Shown here one piece after another: positions 1-14,609 of a DNA stretch of 64,000 bases. The position numbers and the translations under genes were made by a program. The stretch spans positions 19,640,162 through 19,704,161 of the forward strand of contig NC_086283.1 in NCBI RefSeq assembly GCF_021018805.1. Reading direction: 5' to 3'. Numbering within the stretch: the first letter of the stretch is position 1; every line of letters starts with the position of its first letter. This DNA comes from Prinia subflava. Its lineage: Eukaryota > Chordata > Aves > Passeriformes > Cisticolidae. The notes under the pieces were generated by a model that made no database searches, was not told the origin of the DNA, and saw only the letters and a program-made list of their open reading frames with translations.

Positions 1-3000
1 TGTATTTCAACATCCGCATAACCCTGATCTCACAGAGTAGCCCTGAGCCAGAAGTGAGTGGCTGTAAATAGAGAATCCTCTGGACCATTTTCATTTGTGA
101 TAGAAATAAGCTCATTGTGAATCGGTGTAGATCTATACTTTTGCTCCATTCTTGATTTTTTTTTGTTGTGACAAGCACATATCATATCCTCCAGTTATTC
201 TGAATGAAGTATTCCTAAGTTTGATTAAGGCTCCAGGATTTTGCTGTTCGTAATGTAGCTATTGAGATATATAGGATGTGTCTCAACATAAAGCAGAAAT
301 GGCTCACAAATAGTAGTGACACCTACAAATCAGAGGAAACCGTTGTTCACTGAACCCCCAGAGGTCTTGGCACACCTTGACTTGTATCTTGGATGGAGCT
401 GCCTTTCATGTCTGTGATTTAGAAGCTGCAGTAGATCAGAGCTGGGGGAAGCACACCCAGCTTTCATCACTCATCAATCTACAGAGAAGTGACAGGACAA
501 TAACACGTCCCAGCATGTTTGTTAGGGAGCCTTCACCCATGAAATTTATAATCCTTTCAAACCCAGAAACTGTATGGTTTCAAAGGAGCTTTGAGGGGCT
601 CATGAAAATTAAATGTAGAAAAAATGGAGTGAGTGGAAGATGAAATAGCTTCCTTATCACGTAGAGATTTCCTTTAATTGCAGGGAATGTTTAGCTGGAC
701 AAGTAAATTCTTTTCTGTTCTTGTTAAATAAAACAACACATGACTTTCTGTGTTTTCAGCCATTTTGAGCAACTGTGTGAACAGTTCTGGTGTAAACTTT
801 TTTTTTTTTTTTAGTGTCTCCCCTGTTCTTGAAGTAATGTCCTCTACTTCTAGAGAATTCCCAATGGCACTAACTTTAATAGCTATACTGCTCAAGTTCT
901 GGTTGAATTGGTGATTTACATTACAAACAGTTTTTGAAAACAGATTGCTGTTTTTCCTGCTACAGTTCACTAATAGAAACAGTGCAGCCATTAAATATCC
1001 CTGCAACCAGCAACATGAAAGATCATATGATGTGTTAGTGGACATTTCGATATAGTTGTAATAATGCCAGTATGAGTTTAATGTACAGATGAACAAGTTT
1101 CTCAAGAATACTTGTTAAGTATTTTATACTCTCATAATACTCCTAAAAGCAGTAAATTTGTTATGTCAAAATACAGCTATTTAATCTCACTATATTTCAT
1201 TTGGCACAGAGAAGTCTGGTGAGGGAAAATGGTGACCAGAGTTTTCAGCTGGATTCTCCCTATCATAATCACAGTCTCAGGGGTCTTTGGAGCTCATTTC
1301 TCAATGCAGCCCTGGTAAGCTGCTCCAGCAGATCCCTCCTGACCCTCTGCTGCAATAATGATGCAGTGACTCTTACAAGTGGCCACTTGAAGGGACAGAG
1401 TTAAAGTTCATTTGGTTTGTTTTTTTCCCTGACAATACATCTTCCAGATTTTCAGAGCTGAAAAACCTGAAAAATTCAGATCTGGAGTACTCTAAGTCTT
1501 CTCTCCTTGTTCTTCAGCTGCTTGACTGACAGTGAACTTTGCTTTGCAGCAGCTCAGATTACTGACAATAACCTTAACTATGTGTGGGAGAGATTTTATC
1601 ACTGGGTAATAAGAAAACCTTTCCCCGCCCTGGTTCTCAGATCACTGTTTCACTGGTACAATAAACTTATTTTCCATGCTTGCCTTTAAGGTGCTGGTTT
1701 TGACTTTCTTGGGCATTGCCACAGGAGCATGGCCAACAAATAGGAATGGCAGTGGGTTAAGGGAGAACTTACCAAGAACAGTGAATTAATCAGGAAATTC
1801 ATCACCTGCCCCCAACCACCTTTTTCTACAGTGTTTTGTAGTGTTCAGATGAGTCCTTAGCCCAGTTAGGAAATATTCTCAGGACAGATTTATTTATTGA
1901 AAGTGTATGTGTGTTAGTTTCTTAAATAATGTGATGGGCTGGAGCTGTACCAATGTAATCTTATCAGCAGTCAGTGTCACTGGCTTTAGAGAGGAAAAAA
2001 ATAAAAAGGGAATGGATGGAAATTAGATGAGATAAAAATTCAATCAGAATAATAAAATATTTTTGTGATTGTTTTATTCATTTTCTTTCTCACACAATTC
2101 CCTCTTCTAAAGCACTCTGTCTTAAGCAGCTATGTTTTGGCATATGTTCCAAAATATATAAAACCTGGCACACATGAGTGGAGGATTTTTAAATTACTAG
2201 TGAGGACCTGATATACTTTCACTTTAATCTGAATTGGAAATAGCTCAAGTAAAGAATAACAATGTTGTCTGCAGAGATACTGATGTAAATAGATATTTCA
2301 GAGTGTAGTCTTTTATTTTTACTTTTTATTCATAACTGGCAAGAAACTGTAAATATCTTCTCAGTGGAGGTGAATGACTAGAATTAAAAGGGGAAAAAAC
2401 CAAACAAACTATGGAAGTTAGAGAAAATTAGAAAAGTTCTGACAAAGTTCCTCATTTACCCATTTCTTTCTCCTTTTCTTCTTTTGAAGAAAAGAATTAG
2501 AGTTAAAATTTTGGGTTATGTGTTTTTGCTTTCTTAAGCAGGTACTTTTTTCTTGATTTCTTGTCTTACTTTATCACTCTTCTCTATATGGAAGTGTATC
2601 CCAGCCCCTTTGCAAGGCCATTTTCCATAAATCCCTTTTTTAAAATACCTCTATCCTTATCCTACATCCTGTCTCATCAGATTTGTTAGGGAAGACCTAA
2701 CCACAGATGTCAGAATGAAAAGCCCAGTGAGCTTAAAAAAAAGAACAGATATCGACCAGTTTGGTCCCTATCCCATGGCAACTGCAGCTTTGTAAATCTG
2801 GAGACCTGCAGATTTTGGGGAAGGACATCTTAATTATATTGTATCTATTAAGGTTTTATTAAATATTTACTGCAGCCCCTAAAAAGGACAAGCTAATATG
2901 CTTATATTTCTCATTTAGGGATATCAGATATACATCAAGTCTATACTAGTCCTGAAATTCTTTAGTCTTCCTCTTATAGCTTTTTTTTTTTTTTTTTTAT

Positions 3001-5792
3001 CAGCAGGCTATGGAAAACGTACAGATGCTATTCAAGCTTTACAAGACTCTTCTGAGGTTGATAAAACATGGAACATTCTCTTTCTGGATTACTATTATCC
3101 CACATTTTCTGAATCACATCTTTGAGTTTCTTAACAAAAGCTGATGTATGTTTTCAGTCAGGTAGGATTCCTGGCAAGGCAATGAAGGTGCAGCGTTTAT
3201 CCATGTATTAAGTGCCTAAATTCCTTTTCAAACTTAGCATTCTTGTGTCATTTTGATGTTTTTATAAGTGAACACATGTGCAGATACTATTTTCGTGCTA
3301 TCACTGGTTGTTTTGGTGCATGTGGACATCTAGCAAAGGTACAGGCCAAAGATTTATTTTTTAATTTTAAGCTTTGCTCTCTTTGCAATGAACAGAAGGG
3401 GATGAGTGCATAAAGTATGATTTAGGCTACGACTAAACTCAAAAGTGATGGAATTGCTTTAAAAATTCTGCTTTCTGAACTTGTTGCAAATACAGTTACT
3501 TCTTTTGTAGTTTGAGCCATAAGCATTAGATTCTGGATTCAGTTACAATTTTCAGGGATATATGCTGCTGTTACAATTCAGAATTTCTGTAATTACTGAA
3601 TCCCAAACTTGAGCATCCCTGGTTTGGCTCTATTGCCAGCTCTGAACTGTATTTGGGATGAATTGAAAATAATCCCAAGGCTTTTAAGCTTTCCCAGATC
3701 TTGTGAATCCCTCAAAATTCATGTTGATATTTGTACAGTATTTACATTCTCCATGTCAGTTGTGGAAATAACAAACATAACACCAATGACCTACAAACAT
3801 CCAAAATTTTTCCAAAAGGATCAAATCATGTCCAGTCACAAATTATTTGTAAAATTAACCTTTTGGACAGGAGTTAAGCTGTCCTCAAACTCCTCACTGG
3901 TGTGAGCTTTTTTATTAGTTCTGAAGTGATGTTTCTATTAGTGTGAAGAGAAGAAAATTAAAAAAAAAAAAAATCTTTAAACTTCTAGAGTCTCACTGTG
4001 GAGAGGGATGCCAAAAGGAGACAAATTCATATTCTGCGTGGAGAGCATGATCATATTCTTTCCCAGAAAGATCTGCATTTTGTATCCTCAGCTCTTTTCA
4101 GCTGTAATATGCATTACTGTTCTCTCCAGTTCAGTTGAGCTCCATATAGTATATAAAAGAATCAAGGGGGAAAAATAGCTTTATGCCAGCTTTTCAGATC
4201 TTCAGTTGGAATTCATTTCAATGACTGTCAAAAGATGGAGAAAAATAATAATCTACATATTGCATAGGTTGCTCTGATATTAGCTATAGTTTAAAAATAT
4301 TCAGGGCATACTTATTTTTTCCTCCCCTGTATATGTTCTTTGTGACTTTCCACATGTATAAATTTAGCAAAGACAAAGAGTGATGATGGCCTGCTGAATT
4401 TAAAGACCAGCAGCATGTCTAGCAGGGCACGAGGAGCTCCCTAAATATTGGAGATATGACCTTAAGCCCTTTCATGTTTAATATATTGAGTTTATGAGCA
4501 CTGGAGAAAAAAGAATAATCCAAAAAGCTGTAATAAGTCCTGTATTTGCTATCACAACTACAATAGTATTTATGGATAAATATGTACAGGCCATACCTCA
4601 TTTTGCACTAATACACTGGCTTCCGTCCTAAAACAAAATATCAAAAGTGTTGGGCAAAGCTACCCCCTGCAAATAAAGGGAGTCTAGCTTCAAGCTCCCA
4701 GTGCCATCTTAGTGTGGTAGAAGAACTGTCATAAAACTGTCAAAAGGTTCTACCTTAAAAATCTTTTCTCAAAGTTGCATCCTTGTTTCTGGAATGGGGT
4801 TTTCAGGATTCCAGTCTGTACCCCAGTGATGTGACATCCCTGATAACATCAGTGCTGGGGACTGGCAGATGACAAGTACAGGCAAAAGAGACATTTGATG
4901 AATGTGTTACATGTCCAAAATACTGGTATTTCACATGGGCAATGCAAAGTTACTCTAGCTGGAAGTTCCTTGTTAATTGAAGATTCAGGAGAATTGTAAA
5001 CTCAAATAAATTAACCTTAAAATATGGAAAATGTTGGTTAGTAACACCCATTACTTTCTCTTGCACTAATTAAAACCAAAGCCTGACCCACGCATAACAT
5101 AATTCGCCAGTAATCTTGCAATTTAAGAGTCAAAGACATGTAAGAACATAATTGATGATTTGTCTTTATTGTTATTTTTGGGGCTAAAAGGGCTGAGCTG
5201 ATGGCAGTGCCTGCCAGGGCTGCAGTTGGACTGGAGTGGCTCAGAACTGAACCATCAATCATTCTCTGCCTGATGAGGAGGAAAATTAACATTACAGATA
5301 AAAAAAACCCCAGATTTTGGGTTTCACTTTTTCTGTTGGGTGCAACTTTGTCTAAACAGATGCCTTGTCTAACAAAATTATATAATCACTGAGTATCCTG
5401 AACTGGAAGTGGTCCACAAGGAACAGGAAAATGTCCAACTGCTGGCCTTGCACTGATGTTTTCATGAGTTTTTCAGAGCAGCTCAGAAATATGTGAGTGC
5501 ATAAATCAGTGAAAGGGGAAAGGTGGCCCAGTAAACACACCTGCTGGGTGCTTATATATATATATATAAACGAAAATTAGGCAGGTTTCTTGCCGTTTTG
5601 TTATAGAATATTCCAGTTTAGGGAACTAGATTTGCGATGTTTTTGTAATACATCATCTGTGATACTTTCATCTGGAGCTTATTCATTTCTAAACTTTTAT
5701 TCACAAGTAAATCTAGTTAATAAAAACCCTGTCAAAATTTCTTCTAGTAATCTGTTTTTAAACATTCTACCAGACAGACAAACACAAAAGGG

Positions 5793-5866
5793 GCACTGTT
5801 AAATCAAATGTATTCAACCTTCAGTCTATGCACTGTTAAATTAAATTTATTCAACCTCCCGTGTAT
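5793..5866. repeat. 37-bp direct tandem duplication
   Basis: Two adjacent 37-base copies, 5793-5829 and 5830-5866, both begin GCACTGTTAAAT and share TATTCAACCT in the middle. By eye they match at 32 of 37 positions. The divergence shows the duplication is not recent. No function is evident. Confidence 0.85.
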
Positions 5867-5925
5867 GTAGCATAGTATTACAGTCATAGATAGAATGTTT
5901 AATTCAGTGTTTTGTCCCAGAAACT

Positions 5926-5926
<1 letters not shown>

Positions 5927-5956
<30 letters not shown>
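5927..5956. repeat. A30 homopolymer run
   Basis: An uninterrupted run of 30 A. It could be the poly(A) tail of an old plus-strand retroposed sequence, but no AATAAA signal lies in the 50 bases before it and I see no flanking target duplication. A simple homopolymer expansion is the safer reading. Confidence 0.85.
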
Positions 5957-5958
<2 letters not shown>

Positions 5959-8063
5959 AGAGATAGAAATGTAATTCATGTCAGTCAAAATTATTTGAAG
6001 ATTGCACACATTTTTTTGTGATTTCAGATTAGTCAATGCTCCTTGCAGTGCTGTTAGAAGGGAAGGATTTTCCTGGATCACCAACTCAGTGTGTGTTTCC
6101 ACTGATTAGTCTAGAATAGAATATTTTCCTCACTGCCTTCATGAAGTTTTCTACTACTACACTTTTAAAGAGTTATTAATTTCATTATTTTAAATTGTCA
6201 TCACTCCAGCTATGTGAATAGGATTGCAAAGGTTTGGGATCTGCCTCTTTACTAAGTTACCTTTAAAAATAATATTACCTTTACACCATACCAGACTAGA
6301 AAATTAGGCAACTACCTCTAGTCTGCTACATTATTTTTCATTTCTTTCTAGAATTTCTTGCTGTAGCTGTCACAGAGGATAGCTTTGGGGGATGTGGAGT
6401 TTCTATATATCTTTTGAAGAAAGGAGCACAAATTTCAGATGCAACCTGTTACTACCTGTTCAACATGATTTCTGAGAGGCAAAAGTGACTGTGCTTTACA
6501 ACTTTGATTTTTGAATCAATTATTTCTATCTAGCTTGGAGTAGTTTCATCAACTTCAGCCTCACATAATCTGGTACTGTGTAAAACCAAACCCCTTGGTT
6601 ATTGGCACCTAGGAAGTGGTGACCAAGTTCTGCAGGGGTGTTATTTGAAGTATTCCAATTTTTATATTTTTAACATGCTATGAAAGGGCAAGAAAACACA
6701 CAATGAAAATTTTATAGAACATTAGTCCATCTCTGGCATTATTCAGGAGACTTAGAGTCCAATTATTCAGTCTCTGGAGTAAGAAAGGGTATAGTTCAGG
6801 AAATACAAAGGAGTGCATTCATTTTAATTTGTCTGGGCCAGCAATGAAGTTGGTGCATTCCCAGCTCTCTGTACATTTATCAACAGAGAGCCTCCACAAA
6901 CCACCATCTCCTCTCATTTTTCTTCCAGAGAGGTGTTACAGCTTCATTTTGAGCAAAATGTAATTGATAGCATTTGGACAAGGCTTTTAATGTAAGATTA
7001 GTTACATTTTTAATCAAAATGCTTTGGGAGTAGAAACATAAAATGCGCAAGGCAGCTCTTCATGTGTGAGGGCCAGGCACAGATGAACAGCTCTGTGCTG
7101 TTCCTCCTTGCCCTGAAATTATTGAAAACTTAGGTATAAGTATACATTTTCTGTCTGAAAATGGTGACTTGGGTGTGTTCGAGATTGAAAAATCTGAAAA
7201 ATGTGGTTTGGTGTCCAACTTCTAGGTGCTTGGCCCCAAGGTGAAAGCCCAATATCTGTTATATAATATACGTAATAGCTGTGTAATTCATGGGGAAGGT
7301 CAGCACATCCCTAAGAAAATTAAGTTCAACACCTCTGATTCTAGTCTCTGGCCACTTTATCCCTGAAAGGAGAGGTTAGAATTTAAAAAAAAAATTTCAA
7401 AATTATATTCTATTCCTCCGGGTAAGAATCAAGAGTATGCATAAGAGTACACACTCCTCTGAAGTTGGAATGAAGAATATACACAAAGCTTTTCAAACTT
7501 CAAAGGAATGTGATGAAAAAGTGGATAATATTACAGCTTATGTATGTAACCTCCTGTGCATAAGGGAATTCCACTGACTATTGTGTGCAGAGGATAATGT
7601 TTGTACAGGAGCTGTCATTGGATTGGATTCACTGGGTTGGAGGTGGCACCAAATGTCAGGTGGAATTTATTGTTAAATTTGTTGTGAAATTCCTCATGCC
7701 AGTGTGTCTCTGCTGCAGAAATAAAAACTTAGATGAGCACAGTCCACAGCCATTAAATGCATAAAAGGTTGACAGCCACAGCCAAAGCCTGGAACAAATA
7801 TTTAATTGTTCTGTATTTAAGGATCTAGAATTCTGAGACATTTGTGCTTGCACGTGAAACTATCCTTGTCACAGGTCGGGAATTCCGAGATCTCCTCTGT
7901 GCTGGAAGTGCACTGTGCTTCCACTGATTAGTTAATTATTCCCTTGGGCCTTCTCCAGCTGAGTACCCTGATAGGAAGGAGTATAAACAAAATAGTTTCT
8001 GCCAGGTGTCAGCCCCGTAGAATAATGAAAAAGAAAATAAATTAGGATGTTGTTACTGCTGTA

Positions 8064-8204
8064 GTTTTGTTGTTGTTGTTATTGTTGTTTCTGTGGGTTT
8101 GTTGGTTGTTTTTTTTTTTTGGTTGTTGTTGTTGTTTTGGGTTTTTTTTGGTTTTTTGTGGGTTTTTTGTTTTTGTTTTTGTTTTCTTTGTTTTCTTTTT
8201 TTCT
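8064..8204. repeat. T/G-rich low-complexity tract
   Basis: About 140 bases made almost only of T and G, with short GTT repeats, runs of T up to about 12 and GGG or GG doublets between T blocks. It resembles the tracts at 35740-35800, 44696-44792 and 55402-55590. Reading frames across it are artefacts of composition. Confidence 0.85.
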
Positions 8205-11200
8205 GAAGAAGACAGAGAGAAATATCTCTAGCAATTACATTGTTAAAATGGCATTTAAATAGCCTGGATGTGTGGAGGACGTTGCAATTTAGAATGATTA
8301 TATAAAAATAATGAAACCAGCTTTTTTTTCAGTCTTCTGTGAAATGGAATAATAAGCACTCTCCTGAACAAACCATATTATTTTCCCATGCCTTTTCATT
8401 ACTGCATTTGAAGTTATGATTCATATATTATGGTGATTCATGGCTTAGCCCTATGGAGCAGAGGCTTATTTTTAGAGTGTTACCTTAAATTAGTATGACT
8501 AATAAGTGATTTTGAGGTACAGTGATCTCAGTGGCTCTGCAGCTCCTTGCTGGAATTTAATGTGTTTATATCTGACTTTCCCTGACACTTTACAGCAGAC
8601 TTTCCAGGGAGTTGGGTGTTAACCTTGATGTATTAGAATCTTTAAACTCATGAATTATTAGGCCTAGACTGAAATGTGCATTGCTGCTCAGCTGAGGAAC
8701 ATCTCTGCATCTGTTCTGCAGCAGCAGAGGTTTCTCAGGTACCTTCCCTGGGTGCTGCTCCACCTTGGAGGCTGTGGGCAGTGGCTTGGCAGGAGGCAGA
8801 GCTCCTCCCTGGCTGGTGGGACATCAAATGGCACCAGAACAGCTTGTCAGTAATTTCCAGAAGGGAAGAAGCTCTGTGGAGCTGTCTCCAATGTGAATGC
8901 AAACAGGATTAACTCTTAAGACTGAAATTCAAAGTGTGTGATATGAAAATGTATTTATTCCCTCCATTTCCTGAAGAGGTTTTTGGAATTTATTGTCCAG
9001 TATCCACAGTCAAAAGAAAGTTTGAATGGTCCTGGATGTTCTCCTCCTTTGGGATAACCATGATGGAGCAAGGCTGTGCAGGTACTCTCTAGGTTTTTGC
9101 AAAGAAGGGTTGATTTCCAGGCCAGACTGAGGGGTCATAAAATACTTCCAGATGGAGAACTCCAATTAGTGATAAGAAAGCACTTTATTTTTTTTTTCCT
9201 GCTGTATTGTAATGTGGAAATATTTGTTACTCTTTGGATCCAATTCTGCTCATTCTGCAAAAAAACCTACAAAAATAATCCCCAAATGTCAGGTAGGAAC
9301 TCGGGGCATCTTTGAAATAGACCTTCAAGCCTGAGACCTTGTTTGAAGACTCCTGGATTCTGAGTACTTGTATTAAAGATTAAAGACAATTCATTAGCAT
9401 CATCAAGATGAAATATTTTTTTTATTTTAACAATACTGGTGGAGCTCATTATGTATTGTGAAATATTGAATAGTTAATGAACGAAATGTCATAATGAAAC
9501 TGATATTTAGCTTATAAGTCCCTTAAAAATTTCAGACTAAAAAATTCATCTAAATCTGCTGCTAAATTAATTTCAGGCACTGCTCCTGGTAGAGCTTTTA
9601 TATTTCTCTTTGTGAACAGGTAATTGCTGCTATTGCCCCTCTCCTCTTGGTAAAGTGGATATTATGAGCTTCAGCACAATCAATATCTAGAAATAGAGTA
9701 AAACTGCAAGGTTAGGGAATTTTTCTTCTTCTTCATCGACTAATTCTTCTCCTTAAACTGCTAAAGTATATGAATGGCTGACATTTTGCTCTAGACTTAG
9801 TATCTGTATCTTAAAAACTGTAACAGACTCAAAAAGCTCCTGGAACACGGGGTCATGGGCTGTCATTTCCCTTAAAGGGCAGCGGTGTGTTTGTTTTATG
9901 AGGATGGTTTTTATCGGGGGATTTGGATTTTTCCTGCTCCTCCAAGGTTACACTCTCCCTACAGGCTGTGTGTGAGTAGCTGCAGGTGAGAGGTGGCACC
10001 GAGGGAAGCAGTTTTAGGTTGAGTTTTGACAGCCCTTTGATGCATAGCTTTCAGCAGGACTGTGTCACGTTGCCTTTCCAAAAGCATCCGTATTTCTGTG
10101 CTCCGTTTGGGTCAATATTGAAGGATCTGTGACCAGTGAGGTTGAGGGCAGTGTTAGGAGAGAAGAGATATTTGTTTCACACCTGCAGCAGGGCTCAGCA
10201 CAATTCCTTCTGCACAGCAGAAGACACTTTGGAAACATGAGGTTTACAGAGTAATACAAGGATTTCATGGCTGTGTTTAAGTCCACTCAAGCTTTTGAGC
10301 TGAGGTTTTGAGTAATTCCCCTTCTAGGCAAAAGCCATGGGTGTGTTTCAGCAGTAGAACGTTCACGTGTGTGCATCCCTGCATTTCTCTGCTCTGGGTT
10401 GGGGCACTCTGACTCTGCTTCCTGCAGCTGCTGGTCTAGCCTGGTGTCAGGGTTGAGTCCTGGCTGCCACGGGGGCATTGCCAGAGCCCCAGGGCTGGTG
10501 CAGAGCAGCACTGTGGAATTCTGCACTGCCAGGGCAAGTGGCAAAATGCAGGCAGAACAACTCAGTGCCCTGGAGCCATCCTGGTGTGGCGTTTGTGTCA
10601 ATGGATGGTGCTTCTTCAAACATCTTGTTCCAAGGTCCCTCTCCTTACTGGGCACACACATAATCCTAAATTATCTTAAGTTAAAAACCCTCCAAGAGGC
10701 AGCTGAGTGAGCCATATCTGAAAGATTAAACCTATTAACTTGGTTACAGAAAACAACCTCTGTCACTAATATGTTACTAAGCTGGTACTTATTAATTTGA
10801 GCCCAGTTGTGTTCTAATGAAGCAAGGTGGTTTCTCCATGCACATTGGTTCACTTGGCAGTTTACTGGAGCATAGCAGAGCAAGTAAAAGGTGGTTTATA
10901 TGATGATGGAACAAATGCAGTGTGATGTGCACTTTGTGTATACATCTAAAAATCCTACTCAAGCCATCAGCAAGGAAATTGCACCCCGCGCTTGGCTTGG
11001 ATGTGGCCATGTCCCATAACTTGGGCAGGATTGTTTGGTAAAGAAGGAAATTCCTTTTGTGAGTATCCCGTGTGTTGCATGCACTCTCATACCACATTCA
11101 GACGGAGGCTGGGATTTTGGGGTGATGGTAAAATCATAAATGGGGTCAAACCATGCCTCTGGAATGAGCAGTGTAACCTGAGCACTGCTGGTGTTTGCAG

Positions 11201-13476
11201 TCCCATCACTCACCTCTGAGTAAGGTAAACAGTGTTTTCCTATAACTGTGGAATTGCTTCAAGAATGCTTTTTCAAACTTTTATTTATTCACCTCTGGAT
11301 CATGAATAAAACAAACAGTAAAAAATGCAACACTGCTCCCACAATAAGGTCAAATAACATAGAGTGAAATTCAGCACTCTGCAGGAGGCCAACACAAGTT
11401 ATACACCCCAATTAAGCCATCAAAATAGATTTAAGTGGAATTTATTCAGTGTATAAGGTTTGAACTATGAGTCTCACCTTTAGAAAGGCAGTCTACAAAG
11501 AACAAATGCTGGGCTTGAACTTGTCCCCAAATAAATCAATGCTATCCTGCTGATACCACAGGAAAAAAAATGAGAGTCAAGTCACTTGACTCTTGTTTGC
11601 AAATACCTGTTTCTGAACCTTTGGAAAAGTATTGCAGCACAGAAAATAAGGAGAACACATTCCTACCTCAGCCTTATGGCTTTTGTGAATTACTTATTCT
11701 GGCTCCTGGGTACCTTGTTTCTTGCCCTTGCCATCTGTAGATTTAGTGATTTATGTTTCCAGTGCAAAACATTGCTCAGGATTGAATATTGAGTACAGCA
11801 GCACAAGGCTTAAGGAAATGGGCAGGCACAGGATATGAAGATTTCCATGTCACCCAGGTACAAGGGGCGAATGAATGCAGAACAAAGTTTTTGCACTATC
11901 ATTTGATTATCTGTTCCTTTTAGTCCACATTTGGACATTTCTAGCACACAGCAGTGAATTCAATATCACTGCATTTTTATCTGCTGGTATATACAGAATT
12001 GGTAGGCTCTGTGTAAACAAATATTCCAATATACTGTCTATATTAAAAATCTTTGACATGCTTAGGGAATATTTATGTTTTTGTGTATGCTGACTTTATA
12101 TATTGGCTTAACATGGAGATTCTGGATTTGTGATAACTTGGCCATAGTTTTTTCTATGTTTTTTGGATTTTTTTTCATATATGTATAATTTTTAGTTTTG
12201 CCTTAAATGAACATTTTTTCCTCTTCTTTAGCTGAACATAAATAAATTACTACTCTACCTTCTTCTGTATTGTTTAAGACATTCAACTTAATATAAAACA
12301 GGGAAAAAAATTCCCTGAGCTCAGGTTCTTGGCTAAACCTGTTTAGTTGACTGTTAGTGGAATGTATCTAAAAGGAAATAACATGAAAACTAAACTAATT
12401 TGGAGCTTCTAAGTTTTTTTAGGTGCTGGACAGTGATATAAAATCCTTGTCTCCATTTGTTAATTTATGATTGTAGGAGCCTTGTCCTTCAACATAACTG
12501 CGAATTAAGATACTTCTGTCCTCATCCCACATTCAAACAAAAGCCAGAATTTCTTTTCTGATGGAATTGTTTGCTTGAAATAAGCCCATATGATTCAGTT
12601 ACCATTTAAGCATCTCATTATATCTTTTTATATCGATGTGTTTTTAAGGGTTTTTTAGTACTGCAGTAAATTTAGCCCTTAAAATGCAGGGGTTTGCTCA
12701 AATGCTGCTTCAAAATATCAGCCTTTTGTGAACAGAGCTCATCATGAAAGAAACTGTCAAAGAGGAACATGCAGTTTGTTACTGCAGGGAACCAATAAAT
12801 AAGAATTCAAGCTTGTCAACATTTAGCTGTAGGAAATTTGAAGACATTCAAGCCTTAATGTCACAAACATTCACAGAGTGCCAAGAGAGCTGTCGAAATG
12901 TCTTTAATGACACCACTTAATAGGAGCAGATAAATGTAGGATGGGACCCAAGGCCTATACCTGAGGAGTGCCATAAACAACTCTGTCAATACAGGGAAAA
13001 ATGCAGATCACTGAAATCATATTGGGAGTGGGATGAATGTGCTTGCAGAATTAAAAAGTCACACGTGTAGCCCAACAAGCTGGGAAGCTGCCAGGAGTTT
13101 CATTGGCTGTAGGGAATCCTACCAGTTCAGGTTGGATGCACATATGAAAAAACCCAGGTTAAATGAGAACTTCAGAAACAAGAAGTTTAGATCAGTTTTG
13201 ACGGATCTCATGGAAGTTTTGGATGAAATCTTTGGAAATGCCATTTTCAAAAAAAAGCATTCCTAAATCCCATAGCTTCTGGAAAGTAGCAAAAGGTGGC
13301 ACTGTTTTAGGAAAACATCACACCCATCATCTTCTGTCTTGGGAAGGTTGCGGTCTTCTCTTTTCCACTAAAGTTCAAGCTTTCCATCCTGGATTATCTT
13401 TCCTAGGTAACTTTATATTTTCCATGGGAGTACACAGAACTTTCTATGTGAGGACACAAGGACACAAAACACAGCT

Positions 13477-13520
13477 CCTTTTTACTTTTTTTTTTTTCTT
13501 CTTCTTTTTTTTTTTTTTTT
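13477..13520. repeat. Poly(T)/TTC low-complexity run
   Basis: A T-rich run of about 44 bases interrupted by CTTCTTC near its middle. The plus-strand open frame ending here (13223-13522) has a phenylalanine tail only because of this run. Confidence 0.85.
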
Positions 13521-14586
13521 AAATATAAGGTTCTAGGAAAAATTAGTAACCTAGACTGATGTGAAGTTGCACTGCAAATAATTTGGAATTCATCATTTAA
13601 ACTCTGTGACTGTCGTGTGCAAATGCTGGTGTAGGTTAGCTTTTAGAAACTAACTCCTCAAGGAGGTGCTTTTAATTACTCCTCAGTGAGCAGGTACCAT
13701 TTAAAAATGCACTTTAATCAGAAGTAACCTGGAATTATAAGCAGGAGTGAGTATGTTTGTACTAATGAGCTGGTGACATTTACGGACATTTGTGCCAAAA
13801 GGAAAACAGCATTATGAAATGTTATGGCATGAAGGTGAAACACAAAAGTTCTCCAAAAATACTTTGCCTTCGTGAAAAAAATTGTATTTAACACTGTGTT
13901 GTTTCTGCCAGCCTTGTTTGTTGCCAGACAAATTGTTCTTTGATATCTGGGTTATGGTTAGAGCGAGCTGCAGTTTTCTGGCTTTCACTAATGTGACTTG
14001 TGAAAGTTTGTACAAAATTAGCTTCTGAAACCATCCATCCAATTAATACCTTGATGCCTAAAAAATGTAGTCATGGAAGGAAAAAAAAGTCTGTAAAATA
14101 TATTACAGGGAAATGCCTAAGGTGTTTCCAATGAAGATTTTTATACTTCTCTCTGTAATTGAAATGTAAAGCTAAGAATTTGAAATCAAATTTGAAAATA
14201 AATTGATGGTTGTTGGGGAAATTAAGCAAAGTTAATTTTAAAAGTATTTTCTGCTAATTGTAAACTGAATTTGTCAGTAAGACTGGGAAACCAATGGATA
14301 GATATCACTCAAAGTGCACACCTTGCAACAGCAGGTGAGCAGTGCTGCACACCTGCAAGCATCAATTTTACATGAAGGGCCTCTCAATAAAATCTGAATT
14401 CTTTTTCGCTATCACCCTAATAAAGGCATACAGGAAAGAGTCTAGAGACTAGGAAAGGAATTGTTGTAGATCATTTGGGGTTTTCAGTCCAATTAACCTC
14501 ATTAGATGTTTGTCTCAGGATCCTGAAGAGGCTGTGCACATTCTGAGTGTGTTTTTCCCATGTGTCTATTTGGCCATATATTTGCC

Positions 14587-14609
14587 TTTTTTGTTTGTTT
14601 GTTTGTTTT
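14587..14609. repeat. (TTTG)n microsatellite
   Basis: Four consecutive TTTG-type units preceded by a short T run. A simple tetranucleotide repeat with no other signal around it. Confidence 0.85.

Larger units (their letters stand above)
1..8063. other. Non-coding AT-rich unique DNA, no gene supported
   Basis: This stretch has no reading frame with recognisable protein features and no interspersed repeat I can name. It holds homopolymer runs (T at 798-812 and 2981-2998, A at 3961-3973 and 5927-5956), a TA dinucleotide run at 5553-5568 and a 37-bp tandem duplication at 5793-5866. One minus-strand open frame (674-1105) is discussed as a weak candidate. The sequence looks like intron or intergenic DNA. 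That is an inference from the lack of signals, and short exons could be missed. Confidence 0.6.

Noticed and set aside
10287..10710. Frames of 124 codons (minus) and 113 codons (plus) over the same GC-richer patch
   Set aside because: Both strands are open at once, which reflects local composition. Neither translation shows a known domain.
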